Of a stretch of DNA of 64,000 bases, positions 13,301 to 22,563 are shown in pieces. The notes under the pieces were generated by a model. That model was not told the origin of the DNA. It saw nothing but the letters and a program-made list of their open reading frames with translations, and searched no databases. This DNA is from Pseudeuparius sepicola (taxonomy: Eukaryota > Arthropoda > Insecta > Coleoptera > Anthribidae), in NCBI GenBank assembly GCA_963920635.1, contig OY987301.1:56984560-57048559 (forward strand), given 5' to 3'. The position numbers and the translations under genes were made by a program. Within the stretch, counting starts at the first letter, position 1, and the number at the start of each line of letters is the position of its first letter.

Positions 13301-16300
13301 AATACCTCAATCTTTACTTGAGAATTAAGACCTCATTCAACATTTTGATGATGGTTTTACAATTAGAAAGAGCATAGGCCATAGGCCCGAGGCACTTTGG
13401 GGAAATTGATTTTACAACGTATGAATAATTTTTCTGACAAATTTACACCTGTATTCCGTAACCAATCAAATGTTCTTATTTTAAAACATAACGTGAAGAC
13501 ATTCCGGTCCTTTTTCTCCTCGTAAGTATAGGCTAGGCGAAATTAAAGAGGAAATTAATAGTCCTGGAGCTTTGAGAAAAAATCTTCTTAACTAATGTGG
13601 TCACGAAAAATTACTGGAAATTATTTTTAAGTTCGAAGGTGGGCAGCTAGGGGGCGTATTCGCAACAGTAAATTTGAAAAATGAGTTTGCTCAAACATAA
13701 TTTTATTGCGCTCTTCAGCAAATTCTGAACAATTTTCGTTTTTTCGATTTTTTGCTCTAGCTCTTCAAATAGAGGTGAGACGGGCGGATAAACATTGACT
13801 TGAAAAAATGCTGCTAACTCCGGTTTGGCTTAACCGAATTGGTCGAATTTGGGCTTGTTGAAGAGAGCTTTCCTTTTCTATGAAATGATTGTCCAGTAAG
13901 GTCATTTCGAATTTCGTGGTCACCGCTAGAGGGCGCAATTTAAAAAATTTCCCTTTTATTACAATTTTCTCCGAAATTTTAAATAATGCAATGACATATT
14001 TATTCTATTATAAAAGAAAAGTAGATTGAATTCACAAAAAAAATACCAAAGGTTCAAATCGATATCTTCATTAGTTTCGGAGTTATCGCCAAAAGAATAA
14101 TTATTATTAACATGTTATTTGAAAGAAGGTATAGGTATTTGTTGTCAAAGATTTCCGTGGTCAAGCATGCCATGCAATAAATAAAAATCTGCTTGAGCTT
14201 TTCGTAAATTCTATTTTTCTCACATTTTATTCCGTTAAACTTATTTCTAAATTACTTGCCTTAACTGTCGTATTCAAGGTTTTTCCGCCCTTTACCTTTA
14301 TTAGTCATTTTTTTTGAGAAAACTCATTTTTCAAATTTACTGTTGCGAATACGTCCCCTGGTGGCCGACCTACGAATTAAAAAATAATTTCCGGCGATTT
14401 TCCGTGACCACATTACTTAAGATTTTTTCCCCAAAGCTCCAGGACTATTAATTCCTGAGATATGGTATTTCTTCACCCTTAATGAAACACCTTGTATTTA
14501 AAAGTTGTACGCTATAGAGAACAACTGCTCAGGATCGGGGATGAAAGTGCACGAATTTTTGTGTTTTTTCGCTGTTTTTGCGTTTTACTCGAAAACTACA
14601 TATTTTTAAAGGAAAATTACTTCAGACAAAAATTGTAGCGCGGAAAATTTCCTATCGACGTATGTTACTGCCCTCCCCCATTAGTTATTATTTCCGCCTC
14701 TAGAACGCGCGACAACGTTTGAATATTCATTTATTTTTTGTTTCTTTGCATTCGAATGCACAATTTTGCACGCATTTATGGATAATGATCACAGTTGTAA
14801 AGCAAAAAATGTTTCATATATGTATGTGGATTTCGTATGAGTCTACGGGCAATTAAAAAGAAGCGTTTTTTAAATTTTTGGTTGATATCAAGGCCAGTTG
14901 CTTTGTCCCGCACCTTTGGGTGTGCTATCGTTATCGTTATAATACTCGATCAATAATTTATTGCTTCGGTGATTAATTGATTCCTTAGTACATTTTAAAT
15001 TTTTAGCAGAAAATATCAAAGTAGACCTTAGTCTTTTAAAAATTTTAACATCTATCCACTTTTTCATTGTGAAAGCTACACAAAGTGCACTTTGTAAAAA
15101 AGTGGGAAAAATATGCAAAAAAATCAAAGTAGGTCTAGACTTTCAAAATTTCGCAAATCTACTCAGTTTTTCATTCTGAACAAGTTTCCTCAATAACATT
15201 TTGTCGTAAAACCTACGAAAAGGTTATTTCACTGGTGTGAAAAATTAGTATTTTTAAAATCATCATAAGACAAACATACTTTTTTTAATTGCCCATGTAT
15301 ACGTAGACTCATACCAAATCCACAAACATATATTGATGTAAAATTTTTCGCTTTACAACTTTGTGCTTCCATAATAGCTTGTAAATGTGGCACTTAAATG
15401 CAAAGAAAGAAAAAATAATTGTATATTCAAACGATTTGGCGCGCTGTAGCGGCGGAAATAAAAACTAACAGGGGAGGGCATAAACGATAGGAAATTTTTC
15501 GCGCTACAATTTTTGTCTGAACTATTTTTCCTCTAAAATGCGCAGTTTCCAGTAAGTAAAACCCAAAAAACAGCGGAAACACCAAGATTCGTACATTTTC
15601 ATCCCCCTTCCTGAGCGCCAAACCCTGGGCGACTTTGCGTGTGAACACTTTTCTTGCAATGTGAAAAGCTACCTTTTCCACCAGGATAGGTTTCTGTAGT
15701 TTTTGTAGTCGCTAAAACCTTGTTTTTGAATTCTAATTCTGGTGCACTAAACAGGAAAGTTTCCGCGACAGCTAAACGAATATACGAATATAATAATATG
15801 ATCAATATGCATGGCTGGTATGGTTTACTTTGCAAATTTAATTTTAACAATTTTGATTTAAAATATTATAGGTTTTGAAATTTAGGTGTCACATTATCTT
15901 ACCGAATACAATATGAGCTTAAATCATTATCCAAAATTTTTTAGGGGTTATAAGAGACATTATGATTTAACTTACCTTGACTAAATAAACATACGAAAGA
16001 CATATTCCTAGTGTGTAAAATGGACTTGACATTAACGGAAAGTCTGCTGTTCTAGGATCTGAAAAGAAAAGTGCATACAAACTACATGTATAAAAATTTA
16101 TTATTATGTTATCTAAGGTTATTTTACTGGAAGAGTTAGGTATCAGTTTTAACAGGCTGAATCTGAACATCTCAACGTCAAAAGAAAAACGGAGTAGGAG
16201 CAATCCACAAATAATGGCCTTCTTAAAAATATAAACAATTCGTATTTTAGCCACCGCCTTTTTTATTTCTGGGGATATAAAAAAGTGCCACATGGAATAT

Positions 16301-17125
16301 ATACCTGTTTGCAACAAAATCGGAATATTTGTAATATCGAATTAGTTAAATTTAAATTTTAAATTAAATTTTAAATTAAATTTTAAATTAAATTTTAAAT
16401 TAAATTTTAAATTAAATTTTAAATTAAATTTTAAATTAAATTTTAAATTAAATTTTAAATTAAATTTTGAATTAAATTTTAAATTAAATTTTAAATTAAA
16501 TTTTAAATTAAATTTTAAATTAAATTTTAAATTAAATTTTAAATTAAATTTTAAATTAAATTTTAAATTAAATTTTAAATTCTTCCTCTCTGTCAGTACA
16601 GAAACTTAAATTATGTGAACAAAAATTTAATGACGCATATTGTATAAACCTAATTCAAAATTATTGGTAAGATGTTAACTGTGACAATGACAAAAAATCA
16701 TACTCTTTCACTAAATGCTCAAAGTGAATAACTAAATAAATTAATACATTGAGGAAGGCGTGGGCGGGCAGTCTAGCCGAACAGGGCCACACCAGATGAC
16801 TTTGTGTAAGTAAAATTATATTAAACATTATTTAGAAATATCGAGGAATAAAAAAAACGGGATGATAGACGTGCGACCAAACCTGTTAAAAGGGATTTGC
16901 TCCTCCCTCGTTTCATTCTAGCCGAGTAGCCACTAGCAACTCTAGCATTCTAACTTGACTTTTATGAAAATAGACCTTCACTTTCATTGTACCTATATCA
17001 ACTATACTAGTACTGTAGTGTTGTCAATAGTAGGTGTATCTAATATATATTCACCTCCACTACTCACCTTGGTACTTATTCATAAATGTGTTAATATTCC
17101 TAAGGGAGTCTATCACTACAGCCAT
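1322..17125 (-). CDS. ELOVL: ELOVL-family very-long-chain fatty acid elongase, seven coding exons
   Basis: Coding exons on the minus strand, in transcript order: 17125-17068, 16058-15976, 4950-4843, 4781-4698, 4643-4587, 1983-1741 and 1681-1322 (stop included). All introns are GT-AG and all phases fit, including a split Asp codon between exons 1 and 2, giving about 330 residues, a normal ELOVL length. Family hallmarks are visible: KYTEFFDT (K-x2-E-x2-DT), the histidine box HVIHH, HIIMYSYY, and TLQMAQF, plus DPRTADFPLMSSP near the N-terminus and CQPVDYSN before the catalytic core. ELOVLs are multi-pass ER membrane condensing enzymes that join malonyl-CoA to a long acyl-CoA, the first and rate-limiting step of elongation. 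The N-terminal and core motifs resemble the insect CG31523/AAEL008004-like group (ELOVL1/7-type), by recall. The tail after the last membrane segment is Asn/Gly-rich, and no clear KKxx retrieval signal is seen. Weak polyadenylation hexamers on the minus strand lie at 1231-1236 and 922-927. Confidence 0.95.
2564..3180. mobile_element. PIF/Harbinger-like non-autonomous element with 3-bp TTA duplication
   Basis: Terminal inverted repeats of about 50 bp begin GTGCACGGCCACACATAAGG at both ends (inverted at the right) and are rich in the repeated unit GGCGGAC. The element is flanked by TTA at 2561-2563 and 3181-3183, the TWA-type 3-bp duplication typical of PIF/Harbinger. It lies in an ELOVL intron and is far too short to encode a transposase. 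Confidence 0.75.
2764..2946 (+). pseudogene. MADF/Adf-1-like reading-frame remnant inside the Harbinger-like element
   Basis: A 60-codon frame opens with MDREMLISEV and continues CKPLWD. This resembles the first helix of MADF (MYB/Adf-1-like) DNA-binding domains, which typically start with an acidic M-x-E-x-L-I-x-x-V and a conserved LWD. PIF/Harbinger elements carry such a second gene next to the transposase, so the remnant agrees with the element's TTA duplication. After about residue 20 the frame no longer matches the family and it stops at 60 codons, while MADF domains run about 85. It is most likely a decayed internal-deletion product, not a working gene. Confidence 0.5.
3390..3615. mobile_element. 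Tc1/mariner-like MITE (TA|CAGTG ends)
   Basis: 226 bp with near-identical inverted ends of about 28 bp (CAGTGCTCGCCAAAAA at the left, GGCGGGCACTG at the right), flanked on both sides by TA. The CAGTG termini with TA target duplication are characteristic of the Tc1/mariner superfamily. No coding capacity. It lies in the ELOVL intron 1984-4586. Confidence 0.75.
3827..4315. repeat. Dispersed repeat 'CTAAAGTCACTTG' family, copy 1
   Basis: This segment matches 48845-49345 in inverted orientation over nearly its full length, for example through the ACAAGTGGCC and GCATTTCGCTG stretches. A third, partial copy lies at 62770-62940. Copy 1 retains the CTAAAGTCACTTG end on the left. It is non-coding and intronic in ELOVL. 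Confidence 0.6.
4320..4375. repeat. Short dispersed repeat shared with 15205-15262
   Basis: The stretch around GTAAAACCTACAGAAAGG ... GAAAATTAGT is closely matched at 15205-15262 in the same orientation. It is a fragment of an unidentified interspersed repeat. Confidence 0.45.
5020..7080. mobile_element. Inverted-repeat element (about 2 kb) enclosing a protein-derived relic
   Basis: The left arm (about 5020-5385) and right arm (about 6730-7080) are diverged inverted copies. Both contain CATACTAAAAGTCCC, then the CCCATTCCGGGA region, then the AGAATTAAAAAACACA region. Between them lies the minus-strand coding relic 5495-6411. The arms total roughly 300-350 bp each. Exact ends and target duplication are unclear. 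It sits in the 11-kb ELOVL intron 4951-15975. Confidence 0.6.
5495..6411 (-). pseudogene. Broken copy of an uncharacterised repeat-associated arthropod protein family
   Basis: Minus-strand frames 6411-6046 and 6033-5830 give, in order, LPLFVNLDPSN, CIVTLFDQPLF, RLGGFHMLMSFMGSIGYLM, GSGIEDLWQTVYAKN and ISGHAYSRSLRAHFLT. Further frames down to about 5495 contain VWANY and IRAERYGLW. From recall, these blocks occur in the same order in a large family of uncharacterised multi-copy proteins annotated in many insect and cnidarian genomes. Their function is unknown to me. The copy is interrupted by a gap with a frame change near 6040, a stop right after RAHFLT, and another stop after VWANY. It lies between the arms of an inverted-repeat element and within the ELOVL intron on the same strand, but it shows no splice link to ELOVL. 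Confidence 0.6.
7251..8682. mobile_element. Fold-back element with CAGGGTG/AGACCCTG ends, nested duplicate inside
   Basis: 1.43 kb flanked by TA. The left end CAGGGTGTCCTGAAATTAGC is mirrored by GCTAATTTCGGGAGACCCTG at the right. A second inverted pair lies inside (about 7691-7730 and 8209-8290, around AGAAATTAGCCTGCC). The same 190-bp block recurs four times in alternating orientation, so it is a nested or duplicated fold-back. No coding capacity. Within the ELOVL intron. Confidence 0.7.
8685..9238. mobile_element. Fold-back MITE with TAGACC(G/C)TCAGATAGTGAC ends
   Basis: Inverted arms of about 140 bp: left GACCGTCAGATAGTGACAGA at 8686, right inverted near 9200-9237, with matching GATAACATATGGAAAATTC inner ends. 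It abuts the preceding fold-back directly. Short frames in it are by-products of the repeat. Confidence 0.65.
9239..10885. other. ELOVL intron sequence without identifiable gene
   Basis: AT-rich. Contains the palindrome CATGACGTCATG near 9890 (a full CRE octamer) and one isolated element end, CACCCCGTATA, near 10343-10354. No supported coding frame. Confidence 0.5.
10886..11703. mobile_element. Fold-back element with CGGGGTGAGTCAG/CTGACTCACCCTG ends
   Basis: 818 bp flanked by TA, with inverted ends of at least 90 bp (GTGAGTCAGAATGTATA and complement). It contains a 30-bp-arm palindrome at 11312-11379 and includes AP-1-like TGAGTCA sites at its ends and in that palindrome. Non-coding. Located in the ELOVL intron. 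Confidence 0.75.
11312..11379. repeat. Near-perfect palindrome, about 32-nt arms
   Basis: The left arm TATGACTCATGTGG...TTTAGTTGCCGAGG is mirrored by CCGAGGCAACTAAA...CCACATGAGTCATA with a 2-base difference and a loop of about 5 nt. It would form a strong hairpin or cruciform. It is the core of the element 10886-11703. Confidence 0.8.
11704..13548. other. ELOVL intron sequence without identifiable gene
   Basis: AT-rich, with no recognisable domain, RNA gene or clear element ends. Includes an 11-G homopolymer near 12521-12531. Confidence 0.45.
13549..14494. mobile_element. Fold-back element, 'AATAGTCCTGGAGC' family copy 1
   Basis: Inverted arms: AATTAATAGTCCTGGAGCTT at 13552 and AAGCTCCAGGACTATTAATT at about 14432-14452. 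The arms continue through the TGTGGTCACG and GCGAATACG blocks. The right end is CACCTTG|TA. A second copy of the family begins at 54983. The left terminal bases are missing or diverged. Within the ELOVL intron. Confidence 0.7.
14528..15610. mobile_element. Fold-back element with about 340-bp arms
   Basis: The left arm 14528-14870 and right arm 15275-15610 are inverted copies (for example GATGAAAGTGCACGAATTTT against its mirrored form near 15590, and GGAAATTTTTCGCGCTACAA at the right). The loop (14880-15270) contains a fragment related to the small MITE at 27288-27422 and a repeat shared with 4320-4375. Within the ELOVL intron. Confidence 0.7.
14888..15000. repeat. Fragment of the GGAATCAATTAATTA MITE family
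   Basis: Shares TTTGTCCCGCACC, GGGTGTGCTAT and CGTTATAATACTC with 27310-27395, and ends TTAATTGATTCCTTAGTA like that element. Only the right terminal repeat is present. Confidence 0.6.
16350..16581. repeat. 12-bp minisatellite (TTTTAAATTAAA)n
   Basis: About 19 head-to-tail copies of TTTTAAATTAAA run with essentially one substitution (TTTTGAATTAAA near 16465-16476). It lies in ELOVL intron 1 between coding exons 1 and 2. Pure A/T content and near-perfect copies suggest recent expansion and length polymorphism. Confidence 0.95.
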
Positions 17126-17135
17126 TTTTGTAAAT
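17126..17135 (-). other. 5' UTR segment of the ELOVL start exon with upstream splice acceptor
   Basis: Immediately 5' of the ELOVL ATG (17125), the minus strand reads TTGTTTCAG then ATTTACAAAA. The pyrimidine-rich CAG suggests a 3' splice site after 17136, so at least one non-coding exon would lie further upstream (at higher coordinates). This is inferred from the splice-site pattern only. Confidence 0.5.
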
Positions 17136-19781
17136 CTGAAACAAAAAGAAAACATACTTACAATTAAAGATATGATATGGAAATGCACCCAGATTTTATA
17201 ATCATTCTAAAAATATCCCAACGTAGCACGTAGCCTTCGCAAAGACAGTAGGTAACAATCATTATGCCTGCCGTAAGCAACTGAATAATATAGTATAACA
17301 AATAATGGATAGCTTTGTTGCTGACATAATTTTAGGATTTCCTGAATAACAGGTATACAAACGTGATCTGCTGTGAGTGTGCATTGTTCGTAATACTTAT
17401 GTATCAAGGGTTTTTTTTTTAATTAGTAAAATATTTGCTGTATAACTAGGTACAAGTTGTGGAAGTTATTAAGTTATTGTTATAATTATTTTTGAAACTG
17501 AATGGACAAAATATAGTTAACCTTTAAATCGGCGCAAGTGTATCTTAATGAGTAATTTAATGTTAAATCTTAATTATAATACCACTAGATATTTACGTAT
17601 AAAAAAAGGGATGATAATTTAGGCACGTGTGGTAAAGAAAATATTGTGCACCGAAATTTCCAGACCTAATATCTAAAATTAAATTTTCAAAGTAATCCAT
17701 ATCATAGTCAAGCACATCTGTCGTGTGTCATATTCGAATTCGTTTAGCCGGCGCAAAAATTTCTTTCTTCCCCGATAGTTTTCAAATGTTTCGTTTTGGG
17801 AAAGAAGATCAAAACGTTACTAAATTTAGTAAACACAAACCCAATCTGAAAACGTTCTTAGACGAATTTATTTGACTAAAGGCACTAGAACTGAGTATTT
17901 TTCACCGAGGCCACTCTGCAAATTACCAACTTTAGTTACCTACCTATAAGTACATAAAATAATACTTAGTAAGCTATTATAGAGGAATCTAAATTACCAT
18001 TTTGCGGATACTTTATTTGACTAAAGATTTCTATTTTTTAATCACTTTGTCTAGATGTCATGCGCGTAAAAGAGCTTCTCAAATGCCAAAAAAAATCTCT
18101 GTACCTAATTTCGTCCAACCTACTCACCAAGAGAATAATTTTTCTCGTTGCTAACGATTTAAATTTAATTTGATTAACTATGAAACGCACATATTCAATT
18201 TTCTGTTGAAAGTAATTAGATAGGTACACAATAATTTAAATGTTAAAGCACGCATTGTAAGGGGAATACATTGGGAAATGTGGATAAAAATAAATTTAGA
18301 GCTAAAATTGTAACATCCTGTCAAACCAACAAAAAAAACTCCAAATATAAAAAACACACTAAACACAAATAAATTTGTTTCACAAAGGAAACAAAAAGAT
18401 CCTTTAAAAAAATCCAAACATTTTCGGGCCAATTTTGACATGTTTTCACAAACAAAAAATTGTTTGAAATTTAATTTCTTTGTTGTCAAAAATATCAAGA
18501 TAATGTAGAGGTAGGTACTTAGATAAAATTACAAGAAACCTTTTCCAAGATATGAATTTTAGTCTTTACTCACCACTTGATACTTCATCTAACCAGTTGG
18601 AGTCTAATTACTCAGTAGTACCTACTTGCTTAACTGCCGACCGCTCTTCACACCCAGCCAACTTTGTTTAAATTTCAGCGGTCCGGGCATTGTCTGTTCA
18701 GAATCCGAAGGTAATTACTGTTGACGTAGTAACCTGTTAGTTTAGACTTATAAAACCAGGCCTTAATTATTAATAGAAGAACGATTATATGAAAAAAATG
18801 GGTTTTCCAAAACCTCTGCGCAAAGGATTTAAAAAGGATTCTTGCTATGACCCACCTGTTGTTATCGTTAAATACTAATGGGTTAAAGATCAGAAACTTC
18901 GTAATTGGTAAACAATTTTTTAAGTTTCTTGATTATTTCATCTTATACGGAGGGTTTCAAGAAGTAGACGAATTCGTTAATAATTAATCATTTTTTATTT
19001 ATAGATATACCTAACTAAAATTTGGCATACGGATTTATCTATTATACAAACACATTTTTGTGTATATGTTTAGTAAAAGGATTCAAAGAACAAACTGAAC
19101 AAGATGATAGTTTTTATCTGACAGATATTCCGATTTTTTTTGCTTAATTTAGACTTGGCACCTGTAAAAAAATATGTGTCTACAGCGCATTTGCTTGTGG
19201 ACACTCCAGATATCTGTGAATATCTAAGGAAATTTTTTTGGTTAAACCACTATAATAAGGCCCCAGAAACATAAGGCCCCAGAAAGCGATCCGCGCTTTT
19301 TCATTAGGTACGTAAATAATTTAATATATATTAAGAAATATCAATCTTTTATTTTATAGTCGACATTAAACGCGTATTTTTTAGTTACGAATAATATAAT
19401 TTGTTTTCGTAACAGAACATTGTAGACAGTAACTTTTGTCTAATTCGCCCGATGTTGTATCTCTCGTTGTTGCAGAGATAACACTGGATATCGAAATTTT
19501 CACCACCTTTAGAATATAAACATATTTCTCAAGCATCTGAGAAGAGAAAAAATGAACTAATCACTAATCGAAAAACCAGCGGGTAATACCATATAAATCT
19601 AACTCCAAATTTTTTTAAAGTTTTCCGCGCACCTGCTGTTAAAATTCTTGAAACAAAATTTCATTAAATCAGGATAGTAGTTCGTACTAATTTCGCAATC
19701 ATAATTGTATTAGTTAGTTAAGAGTTATTTCCTATGGGTGACCTTATATTCAAAGGATAAAAAGTTTAGCATAGTGTTATA
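17136..19781. other. Region upstream of the ELOVL start without identifiable protein gene
   Basis: Mostly AT-rich and apparently single-copy. Contains the candidate ELOVL first exon (18574-18690) and a short direct repeat ATAAGGCCCCAGAAA at about 19253-19287. Frames here (for example 18178-18498, minus) are low-complexity and show no recognisable domain. Confidence 0.45.
18574..18690 (-). promoter_or_regulatory. Candidate non-coding first exon and promoter region for the ELOVL gene
   Basis: A good donor, GTGAGT, is present on the minus strand at 18573-18568. About 80-100 bases upstream on the same strand is a TATA-like TTTAAAC (near 18670) in a stretch that looks single-copy and is locally less AT-rich. 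It could be the non-coding first exon spliced to the acceptor at 17136. No transcript evidence is available and other donors exist. Confidence 0.2.
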
Positions 19782-22563
19782 CAGGGTGATTCAGTTATGA
19801 TGTAAAAAAAATATCCACAGGGGGAAGAAAAAATAGCTTAATACAAATCAGAAATTAATGGAATTCTAAAGTCAACCAAAATAATTGTATTAAAACCCCT
19901 TATTAACGGCGATTTCTTAGTCAGGTGGTAACTTCGCCTGGCAAGGCAGGTGCACAGTGGCCAGTTGCACAATGGGTGGTCAGATAAGAATGCAAAGTGC
20001 TGTATCTCGGAAACTATTCGTCGTAGAGACTTGCGGTAAAAATTAAGAATAAAGTGGCCAAGAGAAAAACCTGGAAATTATTTTCAGATTTCCAAGATAG
20101 TCACCAGGGGGCGTAACCGCAATCTTAAACTTTTAAAGTGATTTTTCACTGAAATCCACCTAGTAATGTTACCAAAATAATATATGCTTTTTAAAGGCAA
20201 GCTTTATTCGAGTAATTTTTGTTTAACACTTTTTAGCATATCTATTAAAATAAAGTGGTGGGGAGTGATTCAATGTTTTTTTAAATAAACGGCTGTAACT
20301 CCTAAATGACTGAACGGATTTTAACAAACTTGGTCTCGTTGGAAAAAGCATTTATTGGTCCATCAAACCCATCTTACCCGTGATATGTCTAAGTCTCAGT
20401 GATGCCGCTAGAGCGCGTTTTTGATATAATAACAGAAAATTGCAAAATTCTCGAAAAAATTAAATGCAATAATATTACTTTTTTTTCATAAAAATGTAGT
20501 GAAATGATACCTAAATAGGCTAGTGAAAACCGTATCTCGATATCCTATTCCTAGCTGAAAATATCAAAGAAAGAAAATTTAGTTTTATCATAAAATTTTA
20601 AAAAGACGCTGTTACACCGGTATTTATTCTTATTTGTCTTTTTTTAAGTGATAAACTTTCATAATTTTATCATTTTTTAATTATAAAAGTATACTTAGTT
20701 CAAAAAAATTAAAAAAAAAAACGTGTATGGGCATAATAATCAATGCATTTAATATGCAAGTGCAAGATAGGCAAAATACGAAGGGTAGGCCATGGAGGAA
20801 AAACAAATGCCTAAAATCAACTTGTCGACATTGGAGCTGCTGTAATGTCCACGCATCAGCGGCTCCAGCAATGCATTGACTGTGATGGAAGACAGTTCGA
20901 GCATTTAAGGAAGCATTATTTTTATTAAAAAAAAAACATTTTCAGTTAGGAATAGGATTTTAATATTTGTTGACAAGTTGGTTTTAGGCATTTGTTTTTC
21001 CTCCATGGCCTACCCTTCGTATTTTGCCTACCTTCCATTTGCATATTAAATGCATTGATTATTATGCCCCTACACGTTTTTTTTAATTTTTTGAACTAAG
21101 TATACATTTATAATTAAAAAATGATAAAATTATGAAAGTTTATCATTAAATCTTAAAAAAAGACAAATAAGAATAAATACCGGTGTAACAGCGTCTTTTT
21201 AAAATTTCATAAAACTTTAAAAAGACACAGCGTCTTTTGATAAAACAAAATTTTCTTTCTTTGATATTTTCAGCTAGGAATAGGATACCGAGATACGGTT
21301 TTCACTAGCCTATTTAGGTATCATTTCACTACATTTTTATGAAAAAAAGTAATATTATTGCATTTAATTTTTTCGAGAATTTTGCAATTTTCTGTTATTA
21401 TATCAAAAAACGCGCTCTAGCGGCATCACCGAGACTTAGATATATCACGGGTAAGTTGGGTTTGATGGACCAATAAATGCTTTTTCCAACGAGACCAAGT
21501 TTGTTAAAATCCGTTCAGTCATTTAGGAGTTACAGCTGTTTATTTAAAAAAAAACATTGAATCACTCCCCACCACTTTATTTTAATAGATATGTCAAAAA
21601 GTGTTAAACAAAAATTACCCGAATAAAGCTTACCTTTAAAAAGCATATATTATTTTGGTAACATTACTAGGTGGATTTCAGTGAAAAATCACTTTAAAAG
21701 TTTAAGATGGCGGTTACGCCCCCTGGTGATTATCTTGGAAATGTGAAAATAATTTTCAGGTTTTTCTCCTGGCCACTTTATTCTAAAAATGTTTTACCGC
21801 AAGTCTCTACGACGAATAGTTTCCGAGATACAGCATTTTGCATTCTTATCTGACCACCCTGTATTGTAAATTTACTTGTTTTTTTAAGTTTTCACTGAAA
21901 TCTGAATATAAATATTGAAGAAATACAAAAAGATCGATTATTTTTGTCGTTTTTAAATTTTTAGGGAAACATTTTTCTGCTGCGACCAGAAAAACGTCAT
22001 GGTCTAAGTTTATTTATTACATTTTTGGCTCGCTTTTTGATTATTCAATGTGAATCGTTTTCTTCTTTGGTAAATGTCAATGTAATGTCCAAACATGTGT
22101 TGAGCATCAGTTAAAACTGATCACAAAATGTACAAACATATAAAAACGCACTATATATCACTACTGTTTAGAGGAGTTGTTCAAAAATGCCACCTGTAAC
22201 TTGACTCTACACAGACTAAACGTACAAGTTTATTCTGTTCGTTAGCATCGCAAATTAGAACCCCTTGACGCGTATAAGGAATCTATTATGATACAGTAAT
22301 AACGACCAGCGGCCGCTCCGCTGCCGGAGTTCATTTGCCCGAACAGCTGCGACGGCGGCAAGTGGGCTGGTTTAGGTATGGCGGAACTGCCCGCTGCGCA
22401 CAAACGGCAACATAGCATACACCGGAGCTCCGAGTTACTCGGGTAGTAAGGTTGATTTGCCTCATGTTTTAGACTCCGACAAAAAAAAAATTTCGCATTT
22501 TTCTTTTTAGTAGGCCTCCCCAACTATGTGGTTGTTTTTTTACATCATAACTGAATCACCCTG
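19782..22563. mobile_element. Large composite fold-back element, CAGGGTGATTCAGTTATGA ends
   Basis: 2.78 kb with terminal inverted repeats CAGGGTGATTCAGTTATGAT and its mirror ending CTGAATCACCCTG, both flanked by TA. Most of its interior is a second, far larger palindrome (19973-21863). The right shoulder contains a GC-rich patch (about 22300-22440). It has no transposase gene. Confidence 0.75.
19973..21863. repeat. Giant palindrome: about 860-bp arms, 137-nt loop
   Basis: The left arm (19973-20830) and right arm (20968-21863) are reverse complements differing by scattered substitutions and small indels, for example an extra 25-30-bp duplicate of the AAAAAGACACAGCGTC type in the right arm. 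Ends are GGGTGGTCAGATAAGAATGC and its mirror. The loop is 20831-20967. It would fold into a very long hairpin if transcribed. Confidence 0.85.

Noticed and set aside
16343..16585. The A/T-rich minisatellite as an origin or matrix-attachment site
   Set aside because: A/T richness alone does not support either function.
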